Source: Buxus sempervirens | Lineage: Eukaryota > Streptophyta > Magnoliopsida > Buxales > Buxaceae | Direction of reading: 5' to 3' | DNA length: 64,000 nucleotides | Assembly: GCA_947561395.2 (NCBI GenBank) | Contig: OX387183.1 | Location: 11,459,402-11,523,401 of the forward strand | Part shown: positions 32,289-44,923 of the stretch, piece by piece | How positions within the stretch are numbered: the stretch's first letter is position 1 | Layout of the letters: each line of letters starts with the position of its first letter | The notes under the pieces: model-generated | The model's input: only the letters and a program-made list of their open reading frames with translations | Told to the model about the DNA's origin: nothing | Database searches by the model: none | Made by a program: the position numbers and the translations under genes

Positions 32289-33893
32289 GAGTTTTCTTCA
32301 GTTTGTATTTGATCATAGAACCAATATTGAGGAACAATTGAAGTGTTCGTGTCCCAAATGCAATAATGTGTTATAGCATCATAGAAATACAGTAGAAGAC
32401 CACATTTTGAGGCTTGGATTTGCTAAAAATTATAGGACATGGTATCATCATGGAGAAGATATTTTATAGTTAGTAGCGTCTACTAACAATTTGGGGAATA
32501 ATGAACCTAGTGTGACAAGAGATGATGGTATTAGAGACTTAGTACATGATATTTTTGGGAATAAGAACTTGCATGAATTGCCAAGTGGTTTTGGAAACCG
32601 AAACTCGAATGAAGAGTCAAGTGGTGTTGGGAACCAAAACTTGGAAGGGCAAGAACCTGAACACCAACACAATGAACATACTAATAACTTCTCCAAATTA
32701 ATGAATGAATATGAGCAAGAATTATACCTAGGGTGTAAGACGCAGACTGTGTTGTCATTTATTTTGATGCTTTTTCATATAAAGTGCTTAAATTCATGGA
32801 GTAACAAGTCTATGACCCAGTTGCTTGAGTTGTTGAAAATTTCATTTCCTGAGGAATCAAAATTACCTGGGAGCCATTACCAAGCCAAAAAGATTATTGA
32901 AGAGTTGGGTCTAAGATATGAAAAGATTGATGCTTGCCCTGAATACTGCATGTTGTTCTGGAAAGAGCCTGACAAAAAGAAGGAGAATTGTGATATATGT
33001 GGTACTTCAAGGTATAAGAATGTTAAAGATTGATCGGAAGATGAGAAAAAAATTCCAGCCAAGGTTTTACATTATTTCCCACTAAAATCAAGGCTCCAAA
33101 GGATGTTTATGTCATCAAAATAGTGGTGTTGCAATGGTTGTAATGACTACGAGCTACTCAAGTGCCAAAGATAAAAAGGCCTATTGAAGGAGATGTAACA
33201 TATTATGGGTGCCTAACCAATATAGTTGAGTTGCCCTATTCTGATCACCTCAAGTATGTTATGTTCAAGTGCAATTGGGTTGACGATAGGAATCCGGGCA
33301 CTGGAACCAAAATTGATCAACTTGGATTTATAATTGTAAACCTTAACCGTAAGTTACCAACTCATCATAAAACAGATGAGCCATACGTGTTAGCATCCCA
33401 AGTTGTGCAAGTTTTTTACATACAAGATCCTATGGAACCTGATTGGCATGTTGTCTGCAAGACCAAACCAAGAGATTTGTATGATATGAATGAGGATTGT
33501 GTTGGTGGTGATGGTATGTTTTGGGAGAGCGAACCTTTTGTGCACAAACACATGGATAATACAGACCTACTTGATGATGACAATATTGATTGGGTAAGGC
33601 CAAATGTGCGTGGAAGAATTGTTGATGCACCTCCTGATTTGCTGAATGATTACAATGCCATGGACGATGGAATTAAATCATATTCTAGTGATGAAATGGA
33701 AGAGATTGACTGATCGATGTGATTCACCATACAAATAATAGGAGTGTTTATTGGTAACTCCTTATGCACATAAACATATCTTTATCACACTCGTAAAGAT
33801 ATAGTTTTTTACATGTTTTTGCTTCACATATTATGTAATGCATTCAAATATTGTTTGTCAATTTCTTTAATTTAAACACTTTGTTTTGAATAG

Positions 33894-35188
33894 ATGGACA
33901 CACAAGAGGGGTCTTCTACACCTGCTCCCCTAAAAAAGAGAGGAAGAGGTCGAATAACATGTCAAGGATTACAGCCTTTGCCTTATGGGCAAAAGTATGT
34001 AGTCGACACCACTAGTAATGGTGATTTTGTAGGACCTAATGTTTCAAAGTTACAAAGCCATATTGGTATCGTGGCAAAAGATGGAACCATTTTACCTTTA
34101 AATGCCGTTGAATGGTCTGACATCAACGATGATGATAAGAATCGTGCTTTACAGGCAGTGTTGGTAAAAGTTTTTAAAAAAATATAATTTACAATTTTCA
34201 TTAGAATTGTCAGTATTTTAACAGAATAATTGAATTTTTAATGTTTTATAGGTGTTATTTGCAATTGATCCAACTTCACATCACCTTGTGATGAGGTCTC
34301 TTCAAAAGAAATGGAGGGACAACAAATGTAGATTAAAGAACGCTATTATGAAGGATTGATTAAGGAAAGATATGGATATGTTCCTTGCCCACCTAATGTT
34401 GTGCCTAGGCAATGGTATGTACTTATTGACTATTGGAGCTCAAATGACAGTAAGGTTAGTACATGATCATGTTTACTCTTCTGTTGTTATATTTTATTTA
34501 ACCGATATTATTGTTATCTCTATTTGATTCACAAATTTTTAATATAGAAAAAATGCGAGAGAGGCAAGACAAATCGGAGCAAGCAAATGATGCAGCATAC
34601 TTCTGGTTCGAAGAGCTTTGTAAGGGTTGTTTCTGAAATGGTAATATCCCAATAGTTCACAATTTTTCTATTTTTGATTTCTATTTCATCTTCTTATATT
34701 TTCATAGTTTCATTTAACATATGTAGCAAGCAAACAACCCTAGCAATGTTCCACCTTCTCAAAAGGACATCTTTGTGAAGACACATTGTCATAAAGATGG
34801 CACACCAGTTGATGCAATGGCTGCTATGAAGATAGTAAGTTGTAACTAATACTATAGGTTTAAAATTCTATCAATTGAGTAAGACTAGTAAATTAATTTT
34901 TAATTTCTATTAATGATTTTACAGCATGAAATGGAAGAGATCTAAGAGCAAGCACCTGAGAATTATGAAGACTGTATTGGCCCAAATGATATCTATGCTA
35001 GAGTGATGGGACGTGAGAGGCATGGACGAGTTCGTTGTTCAGGCATAAATGTGACCCCCACTCAACTATGGGGGTCAACTTCAAGCAGCTCTAGAGCCTC
35101 GTATAGGAATTCAGAAATGGACAGGTTGCAAGAGGAAGTAACTACCATGAAAGATAAACTGGCTGCCATGGAGAAAATGCTTGAATAG
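33894..35188 (+). pseudogene. TNP1-like (Transposase_24 type) gene of CACTA 2
   Basis: Partner DNA-binding protein of En/Spm-type transposons. Exons are visible at 33894-34184 (basic start LKKRGRGRITCQGLQPLPYG, then WSDINDDDKNRALQAVLVKV), about 34251-34455 (HLVMRSLQKKWRDNKCRLK and VLIDYWSSND), about 34549-34640, about 34727-34833 (PSQKDIFVKTHCHKDGTP) and about 34925-35188 (ARVMGRERHGRVRCSGINVT, TQLWGS, then a short coiled coil ending in MEKMLE). GT/AG borders fit. A TAA follows HEMEEI at the start of the last exon and another disturbance lies near 34355, so it is probably non-functional. Homologous to 3812-7210. Confidence 0.7.
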
Positions 35189-36995
35189 CACTTTACAAGG
35201 CAGGTAAGGCATGATAAGTAGTTGTTTTTGCATTTTTCATGTCTCAAAACCCAATTTAAAGCATCACTAATTACAAGCATATGCAGGATGTTGGGAGCAA
35301 CCTTCAATCCAAATCTCCTGAGAACCAACAACAATTATCAAGGGATCAGGATAACTAATGATGCATTCATAAGGTAGGTAATGAGTGCTCCTATCCTTCC
35401 TAGTCTTGAGTGTATTTTTATTCTTTTTAATGTGAAAATTAGCTTAATGTGTACATATTGAGAGGTTTTGAATGTAGATGTTTATAATTTTTGGAGTTAC
35501 TCACTCCTGTAGATGTCATGCCATAGGGTGAAATGGACAGAACCAGAAATTCACTTCTTATTCTTATAATAATAAAAGAAAAAATGACAGTGCTGAAACT
35601 GCAATCAAAAGGATAATATATCATGGTTTGTAGTTTTTTTTTTGGTTTCCTGTGTGTGGGGATTTTGTCTTGTTGGTGTGGAATAGATGCTTTTGGAACG
35701 TGTAGATTAGGGAAAACGTCATATTTGGTCTTACAAATTTGAAAGAAAATAGTTTTTGGACCTGCTTTGCTTCTTCTCAATGCTTTACAGCCTTTAATGC
35801 TGTTACGTTGTTGTTTCTCCAAGTGGAAATAGACCTCAAGTGGGCCTCCTCTATTCTCTCTCTCTCCCTCTCTCTCTTTGTCTTAGGCCATAAAAGAGGT
35901 AGGCCCAGGCCCACCAACTACAATCTATCAATCAATAACAACCATATCTGTTCCTCACTCTCTTTCTTTCTTCCTTGGATACCATCCAATGACTCCAATC
36001 AATTTTTTTTTTTGTTTTTTTTGGTAAGCAATTATTGTTTTAATTACTTATACCAAATCGACCCACATGCCATTAATTTCAATTTGTGGATGAAGCACTT
36101 GGTAGGACAGGGCAACACCAAATTGGGCCATCCAATTCACACAAGTGAATAGAAGCAAGATTTCCATGTAGAGCGGGAAATTAATTCAAGGGTCAGTTAG
36201 GGAAAGAACATCAAGCTTAACAAATAAATAAAAAAAATATTCAAGGGTCACATACATTGTATTTGATGTCAATACAGTTTTTGGTACAACTAATTTGCAT
36301 TTGAAGCTGAAAGAGGTTATATTCAATGTTCATGTCTAAATTAATTGGGAATTTTAACTTAATTAAGAAAAGGTCATATATGTCCCATGAAATCCAATTA
36401 CTTTAACAAAATTCTGATGAGTTAGATTAAGAAAATCTGGGATCACATGAGTTTGGTTTTTGTAACATTAAGAAGCTTGTCATGCTTAGAATAAAATAAT
36501 ATCTTATTTATCTTAGAGATTGCCATTGACATGTTGCTCTTTTACGCCAACTAGCTAAGCGTATGTTATGCAGGGATACATGCATTCCTATATTGGGATA
36601 TAAAGGCTGTATTAGGATACCATAGGGTGAAATGCTGTCACTTTGTGCTCAGGTTTACATCAAAAAAGCAAAGAGAACTATCATTAAGATTCTCAAAAAT
36701 AAGCTGTAACTGTCATTAGGTTCTCATACGTAAAGCTTGAATTGTTAATATGACTGTATATTTGTCCATGGTTATGAAAGGTGGAAGCTTTCTTGTTGGA
36801 TTTGTTTTGCTACTAGGTTTTTCCTTCTTAATGGCATCTGTTTGCACATTTGAATCTTTTTCAAAAGTCTTTGTCTTAGTTATTCTGTCTGGGGAGTATG
36901 CCAACTAGATTGTTATAACTTAGTCTAAATTTTGTGTTCTGCATTTTTGTCATCTTCTGGCATATTCTATGATTAAATTTTTCTGGGTTTCCTTG
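35189..36995. other. CACTA 2 3' region, no gene recognised
   Basis: Probable 3' UTR and tail of the TNP1-like gene (poly-T and CT-rich tracts, for example 35850-35880 and 36003-36021), then AT-rich DNA up to the Copia target duplication (TATTT, 36996-37000). No protein recognised on either strand. Confidence 0.45.
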
Positions 36996-37000
36996 TATTT

Positions 37001-38150
37001 TGTGAGGAATATTTTGTATTGGCTTTATTCCGTGTCAAAAAGGTTGTATTTATAGTGGTCAAAGTATTTAGGTTAGGTTATAAGTGCTGCGGTTCAAACG
37101 GGGTTAAAGTCGGAGTCAAATTGATGAAGTTACGACCAACGTTTGATGAGCGTTCTCTGGCCGTTCGAACGATCAAGTTCTGCAGAGAAACCCAAGACCA
37201 GCGTTCACCTCACGTTCGCTGGCCATTCAAACGATCATGCTACACAGAGAAACCCGAGAGCAGCGTTTGACTCAAGTTCGCTGATCATTCGACCGTTGGT
37301 GTTCTACAGAGAAACCCGAGACTAGCGTTTGATCAACGTTCGCTGTTGTTTGAACGATCATGTTCTGCAGAGAAACCCGAGAGCAGCTTCGCCTCACGTT
37401 CTCTGGCCGTTCGAACTAGAAGAGGAAAAGTGAGTTTTTGTATTGAACGTTCGAGCCGCGTTCGAACGTTCATTAAGAAACTTCAGTTTTAGAATTCTGA
37501 TCTTTTCTGATTTATTTCCTTTTCCATTTCTACCTTCTCATAATCTAAATAAGGAGTGTTTAGTTGATTGTTAGGGTAACCCAAGACGTTTTAGAAACCC
37601 TAAAATCATGTGTGAGAGCAAGAGTTCCTTCTTCTCTTCCTTCCCTTGTTTGAGCCAACAAAACCATCTTTCATCTTCCTTTTCTACCTTGGAGTTCCGG
37701 GTTGGAGAGTTTGCTCGTGGGAGTTCCTGCGGTTGCTGAGCAAGTTCGTTTGGTGCTTCACTAAGAAGATATTCAGAGTTCTAGATCATTGCAAGGTTGC
37801 AAATCTGAAGAGTTCTTATGATACTTACATTATGAGTCAGAGTCTGTATTGGGTCGTCTGAACCACTATTGTAAGTCTTCTTCTTATAGTGATTTTCAGA
37901 GGTGGTACCTTATCGCTCGGAGGGTTTTCCTCTTTGAGAGTTCTTTTAGAGTTTTCCCTTCGTCACCAAAATTGCTTGTGTTGTTTCTTATCTTATTTGC
38001 AATTTTGTGTGATTGATTGTTAATTGCTCAAGACTTGTGTATGCCTATTAATTAAGAATTTGTTTTTAATTAGTAGAAATTTTATTCCGCAAATCGGTTT
38101 CACCTATTCACCCCTTTCTAGGTGTTATAAAGTCTAAACTGTGTTTTTCA
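37001..38150 (+). repeat. 5' LTR of the Copia element
   Basis: 1150 bp, TGTGAGGAAT ... GTTTTTCA. About 37170-37420 holds four tandem copies of a unit of about 60 bp, each with GCAGAGAAACCC (or a close variant), a CAGCGTTC-like word and a GTTCGCTGGCCGTTCGAACG-like palindrome. The second LTR copy has the same array. No recognisable gene. Confidence 0.88.
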
Positions 38151-41100
38151 ATTCGTATCGGAGTGGGCAACCAGATCCTTGACTCTGTTAGTCATGGATA
38201 AGTCCTCCACTGCCCCACCATTCTTTGATGGCAGCAATTATGCCTACTGGAAAGTTAGAATGAGAGCCTATCTAAAGGCTATAGATGAAAAGGTTTGGGG
38301 AAGTGTTGAGAGAGGATGGAATCCTCCAACTGTGATTATAGATGGTGAGACAAAAACCAAAGACCCAGATAACTATACTAGAGAAGAGTTAATTGATGTT
38401 AACTACATCTTTAAAGGTGTCAATGCACTTTTTAATGTAATCTCTGCTGATGAATTCAAACGGGTGTCTACATGTCAAACCAGTAAAGATATTTGGGAAA
38501 TTCTACAAAACACTTATGAGGGAACTATCCTTGTGAAGAACTCCAAATTACAGATGCTTATCACTAGGTTTGAAGAACTAAAAATGGGAGATGATGAGTC
38601 TTTCGATTCCTTCTATGCTAAACTAAGTGATATAGTTAACTCTAGCTTTAACCTTGGTGAAAGAATTCCTCCAAATAGAGTGATTAGAAAAATCCTTAGA
38701 TCTCTTCCTGAAAAATATAGACCCAAAGTCACTGCTATAGAAAAGAGTAAGGATATTAATGGCATTAAAGTTGAAGATCTCATAGGTTCAATTTAAACTT
38801 ATGAACTCACTCTTCCTCCTACTAAGAAGAATAAGTCTATAGCTCTCAAATCTAGTAAAGAAAAGGCTTATAATGATTCTAGTGAGGAATCCATGGGAGA
38901 CGAAGATATTGCCCTGTTAGTGAAGAACTTTAAGAAAATGTTTAGAAGGGGGAAACCAAGGAGAGAAAATGAAAATGAAAGGTATAAATCCAAGGGGAGT
39001 TCAAGTGGTAAAGATCAAAAACCCAGAATCAAATCTGAATTTAGGGAGTCCAAAAATCCTAAGGACTCTAGGTTGCAGAAACTTCAACAAATCAGATGCC
39101 ATGAGTGTCAGGGTTTTGATCACATTAGGTCAGAGTGTCCCACATTTAAGAAGCTTCAAGGGAAAGCTATGAATGCTACTCTTTTTTATGAGAGTGCATC
39201 TGATAGGGATAGTGACGACTCCAAAACAGAGGAAAGTCAAAACTATATGGCTTTCACCTCTATTGTTAGGAGTGGTGATTCTAGTAATTATGAAGACTTT
39301 CCACCAAGTGAGAATGCAATTGTTTCTCATGATGAGTCTGATGATGATGAGGATAGTATTCAAGAGGCTTATAACAAGTTGTTTAAGGAGTATTTGAAAG
39401 CAAAGAAACAATTGAAGTCCAATCTTAAAAGACTTAATGAAGTAGAGCTCAAGAAAGAAGATCTTCAAGCAAAACTTGAAGAATCTAGGTGAACACAAGT
39501 TGAAGATTGAATCCCTAAAATCTAAGAACAAGTCTCTTAAGGAAGAGCTTGAAAGGACTAAAACTCAACTCCAGAATTTTTCTACAGGTTCAGCCAATTT
39601 GGACAATATGCTAGGGATGAGTCAATTAGGAACTGATAAAAGGGGTTTAGGCTATAAGGAAGTTTCCAATGATGCTCCTTCTTTTTCTAAGACAAAATTT
39701 GTGAATGCCAAAGGAAAGAATAGGTCCAATCCTCTCAAGGGTAAAACAAACCAAGGTAGAAATCGTGGTCAAAAGTCTAATTGGTCAAAACCTAGGGGTG
39801 TTCCAACCAAGGGTTCCAAATCTCAGAACTTTATCCCTACTTGTCATTATTGTGGTATTTCTAGACATATCAGACCAAATTGTGGGGACTTGAACCAAAA
39901 TTCTAGGAGATCCCCACCTAGAAAACCTCAAGAGAATTTGTCTAAACAAGTGAAAGAGCTTTCAAATCAGACAAAACTCTTAAGTCAACAATTAGCTTCA
40001 ATGACCAAGAAAACCACCGATCCTAAACAAATTTGGGTTAAAAGAAGTGAATTGACTTGCCATGTTGTTCATGTTGCTTTGAAGGCTAGAAATAGTCTCA
40101 TGTGGTATCTTGATAGTGCTTGCTCTCGTCATATGTGTGGTGACAAATCATTGTTTAAATCGTTTGAAGATTATTCGTGTGGTATTGTTACTTTTGGTGA
40201 TGGAAGCAAAGCTCCTATTGTAGGTAAGGGTGTTATTGAAATTTCTGGTATGCCTACTTTGAGTGAAGTGCTATTTGTTGATGGCTTAAAAGCTAATTTG
40301 ATTAGTATAAGTCAATTGTGTGATTCAAACATGGAAGTTAAATTTGTTAAGGATATGTGTTCTATGTTTGATGCAAATGGTTTGTGTGTGCTTCAAGGAG
40401 AAAGAACTCCTGATAACTGTTATGGTGTGATTCCTAATTCTGATGTTGTGTGTAATTCTTCCAAAGTTGATATGAATGAATTGTGGCATCAAAGGCTTGG
40501 TCATTTGAATTTTAAAAACTTGACTGAATTGTCCAAGCATGAATTTTTTAGAGATCTTTCTAATCTTGCCAAAGTAGAACCAAATGTGTGTAAGCCATGT
40601 CAGTTGGGAAAGAAAACTAGGTCTAGTCACAAAAAGATCACTGAGTGTTTAACCCACAAACCTCTTAAATTGTTGCACATGGACCTTATGGGTCCTTCTA
40701 GGACTGAAAGCCTTGGTGGTAGAAGGTACATTTTGGTTATTGTGGATGATTTCTCCAGATTTACTTGGGTTGAGTTATTAAGAGAAAAATCTAAAGCAAG
40801 TGAGTTGATTAAGTCTTTGTGTTGAAGACTCTAATGAAAAAGAGTCTAAGGTTGGTAGGATGAGGAGTGACCATGGGAAAGAGTTTGAGAACTCAATCCT
40901 TGAAAATTTTTGTCTTGAAGAGGGATTCATTGTGAGTTCGCTGCTCCTATTACTCCACAACAAAACAGAGTAGTTGAGAGGAAAAATAGGGTTCTTCAGA
41001 AGATGGCAAGAGTTATGATTCATGCCAAGGGAGTGGCCATGTATTTCTTGGGAGAAGCTATTAACACAGCTTGTCATGTGTTTAATAGGGTGTATTTGAG

Positions 41101-44100
41101 GCCTGGGAGTACTGAGACTCCTTATGAAATTTGGTTTGGTAAAAAGCCCACTGTCAAATACTTTCGTGTTTTTGAAAGTAAATGTTTTATTTTTAGAGAT
41201 AGGGAGAATTTGGCTAAGTTTGATGCCAAGAGTGATGAAGGAATCTTCCTAGGTTATTCTAAGAATAGCAGGGCTTACCGTGTGTATAATTTACGTACAC
41301 ACTGTCATGGAATCCATCAATGATGTGGTGGATGAAGGGGTTGATAAGTCTCAAGTTGAGGGGCAGACTATCCTAGAAGTAGGAGAAAATGACTTGACAA
41401 TTGAAATTCAAAATCCTAAGTCATTTGAGTCATCTCCTTCAAATTCTGAAGAGAGTTCTTCTTCAACTCTAGATCCTACAAAAGAACCTTTCTCTAGAGT
41501 TAAGTTAAATCATCCCAAAGAGTTGTTAATTGGTGATTTGAATGAAGGGATGAGACTTCGTAGGAAAGTCCTAAATCAGATGTCTTTTGCATCCTATGTG
41601 TCAACTCTTGAACCTAAGAAGGTAGAAGAAGCACTTACTTATGAGTGTTGGATTAATGTCATGCATGATGAATTAAACCAATTTATTAGGAATAATGTGT
41701 GGTATCTTGTTCCTAGACCTGAAAATTATAATGTTATTGGAACCAAATGGATTTTCAAGAACAAGTCAGATGAACATGGTACTATTGTGAGAAATAAGGC
41801 TAGGTTGGTTGCACAGGGATATACCCAAGTTGAGGGTATTGATTTTGATGAAACGTTTGCCCCTGTAGCTAGACTTGAATATATAAGAATTTTACTTGCT
41901 GTAGCTTGTCACATGGGTTTTAAATTGCATCAAATGAATGTAAAAAGTGCCTTTCTGAATAGGATACTTCATGAAGAGGTATATGTTGAACAACCCAAGG
42001 GTTTTGTTGATCCAAAGCTCCCACATCATGTGTTTAGGCTTAAGAAAGCCTTGTATGGGTTGAAACAAGCTCCTTGAGCTTGGTATGAGAGACTTACTTC
42101 ATATCTCTTAGATCACAAGTTCACAAGAGGAGGAGTGGATAGAACTTTGTTCATTAGAAAGGACGAGAGCAGTTTCACTGTTGCTCAAATTTATGTGGAT
42201 GATATTGTATTTGGTTTTCCAATTGAATCTCTTGCTTTAAACTTTGCCAAAGCTATGCAACATGAATTTGAGATGAGTATGGTTACTGAACTAAATTTTT
42301 TCTTAGGTCTTCAGATTTCTCAATCTACAGATGGGATTTTCATATCTCAATCTAAATATGCTAAAGACCTTGTGAAGAGATTTGGGTTGGACAGCAAGAA
42401 ACACACTAGAACCCCTATGAGCACTACCTTGAAACTTGATTCTAATTCGTCTGGAAAGAGTATAGATAACACTCTTTATAGAAGCATGATAGGTAGTCTT
42501 TTGTATCTTACAGCTAGTAGGCTTGATATTGCCTTTAGTGTAGGTATGTGTGCTAGATTCCAAGCAAATCCTAGAGTCTCACTTGGGTGCTGTTAAACGT
42601 GTCATATGATATGTTAACGGTACTGTGGAGCATGGTATATGGTTCTTTAGAGACCCTTCTGCAATTCTGTCAGGCTATTCTGATGCCGATTGGGCTGGAA
42701 ATGCAAATGATAGGAAGAGCACAACTGGTGGTCGTTTTTATGTTGGGAACAATCTAGTGGCATGGATGAGCTAGAAGCAAAACTCTAATTCCTTGTCCAC
42801 AGCTGAAGCTGAGTATATAGCAGTTGGTAGTGGTTGCACTCAATTGCTTTGGATGAAGCAAATGTTGAGTGATTATGGGATTGAACAGGGGACTATTGTC
42901 TTGTATTGTGATGATACAAGTGCTATTAATATTTCCAAAAACCGTATTCAGCACTCTTGAACCAAGCACATTGATATACGACATCACTTTATTCGAGATT
43001 TAGTAGAAGATCATGTGATATCTCTTGAACACATCCCATCTGAAAATCAATTAGCTGACCTCTTTACCAAACCTTTAGATGCTCTTAGGTTTGAGTTTCT
43101 TAGGAAAGCTATTGGTGTTGGTCTTCTTCATTAAGAAAGACATTGTAGCATGCTTTAAGGTGTTTCATGCATATTTTTCTTCTTTAGCATGCTTATTTGT
43201 TTTTGTTATTTTGTATTTGCTTTTGTATTTGTTTTTTTTTTCTTATTTTGGTTGTTGGTTTTTTGTATGTGTTCCCGTCTTGACATTGGTCAACTATATG
43301 ATAAGTATAACGTTTTGAAAATATACATTTTTGTTATATTTTGGGAACCTAAAACTCTTCAAAGATGATTTCTCAAATCTGGTTTCAACAGTTTCTAATA
43401 ATATCACAATCATCTTGCTAAATTCTATTTATGGTTTGTACGTCACATACATATACCAAATACAAATGAGGAAGCTTATTTTTTTATTTCGGTGTTGTGT
43501 GGATAGGCAATCCTTGGTTTATTCTTGTCTATCTTAAGTTGAAAAGACCTTAGCATATGACCTTGTGTTAAAAAGAGATTTCTCCTTTTTGTTTAAAAGA
43601 AAAAGTTATATGAAAAGAACTCTGGGATGAAATGTAAACCCCAGAAATATTGAGTTCAAAAAAAAAGAGAATCACAAGGAGTATAACCATGGAATAAGCT
43701 GTAAACTCAGATATTCTAAGGAACACTACTCTTTGTGCAAAAAGAATTGTAAGAAACAGGGGAGAAAATTTCAAAAACATAATTCTTAGGTCTTAAAAAT
43801 ACATGAAATGGTTCTTTTCAATTTTTAGAGAGACTTGGGTAATATTGGATTTCTTGATTAATGGCCAACTCCTCTTCACCAAACTCTCATATAGGCAAAC
43901 TTGTTGTATTTGTCTTTGCACATGCACACAAACATAATTGGTAATTTGATTGAGTTGTTGTGTAGTTATTTGGAAGTATTGAAGTTGAGTTTGTTCAAAT
44001 CTGAATTTTAGAGCAAAATGGTTCTCAAAATGTGTCAAAATTTGAGTTTTCAAGAGTTTATACTTGTTTTATAGTTTTCTGTATATTTTGAATGTTTTTA

Positions 44101-44923
44101 AGTTTGTTTGTAGTGTTTTTGGTTGAAAAGAGATGAGTTTTCTTGCAGAAATCTGGAAAATATTTTTGAACTTTTAGTGATCGTTCGAACAGTCTATCGA
44201 ACGTTAACAAACGTTAGTTATTTCATCAAACGTTCAGTGAACGCTTATCGAACGTTGCTTTAAAACGAAATTTTTGTTTAACATTCGCCTCGCGTTCGCT
44301 GAACGTTTAAACGTTCAATTAAAAGTTGGTTTTTAAAAAGGTTGCATGGGGAAAGGGCTTTAGGGTTCTTTATTCTCGTTCGAAATGAAACTCGTTCGAA
44401 CGTCTGGGGATTTTGGGGCTTTGGTTTTTCTTGGTGATTTCTCATCGATTCTTGTCTCCAAATTGTGATTCAAGGTAAGATCTTTGGTTTCCATGCATTC
44501 TTTTCTCTTTTCTCATGGTGTTCATCATCGGCTAGGGTTTTCTGGGGTTTTAAACATTAAATCCTTGATTTGTTCGTGGTTTTTGGTTTATTTTTGTTCA
44601 AATCTTGTTCAAAATGTTTTATTCTTGTTTTATTGTTGATTTCAAGTGATTTTATGGTTTATTTTGTTGAATCTCATGTTTTGATTGAAAAACCCCAAAT
44701 CTGGGTTCGTTTGTCTTCAACGTTCGCCGAACGATCGAACGTTGCTCGACTGATTGTTTCCTACTTGTTTCGATCAAATTGTTTTTCATGCATTTTTATC
44801 TTTCATTAGCATGTAGTTTAATTCTAAAGGTTGTTCTTCATGTTATCATTGTCTAACTTGTGATTGTGGTTCTTGTTGTGTTTTTTTTTTGTTTCTTTCT
44901 TTCTTGTTCTATTCCATTCCTAG

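Larger units (their letters stand above)
30441..33716 (+). pseudogene. TNP2-like transposase gene of CACTA 2, internally deleted
   Basis: Catalytic transposase remnant. The transposase-associated region begins at about 30441 (KAANEFLDGV), is split by solo LTR B, and resumes at 32289 (FLQFVFDHRTNIEEQLKC, CPKCNNVL with TAG after it). The N-terminal Transposase_21 part follows (32491-33120; GCKTQTVLSFILMLFHIK, CDICGTSRYK, TGA after it, then LQRMFMSSK). At 33120/33121 the sequence jumps straight to SGVAM and the DUF4216 region (33162-33713; VTYYGCLTNIVELPYSDHLK, VFYIQDPMEPDWHV). The catalytic core and DUF4218, present in element 1 over about 2.2 kb, are absent. The junction sequence TCATCAAAATAG has CAAAA shared by both parents, suggesting microhomology-mediated deletion. 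Not functional. Confidence 0.85.

Noticed and set aside
43079-43318. Hydrophobic 79-aa ORF after RNase H in the Copia element, as a membrane protein
   Set aside because: It overlaps the end of the RNase H region and is a T-rich tract read as Phe/Leu/Val.
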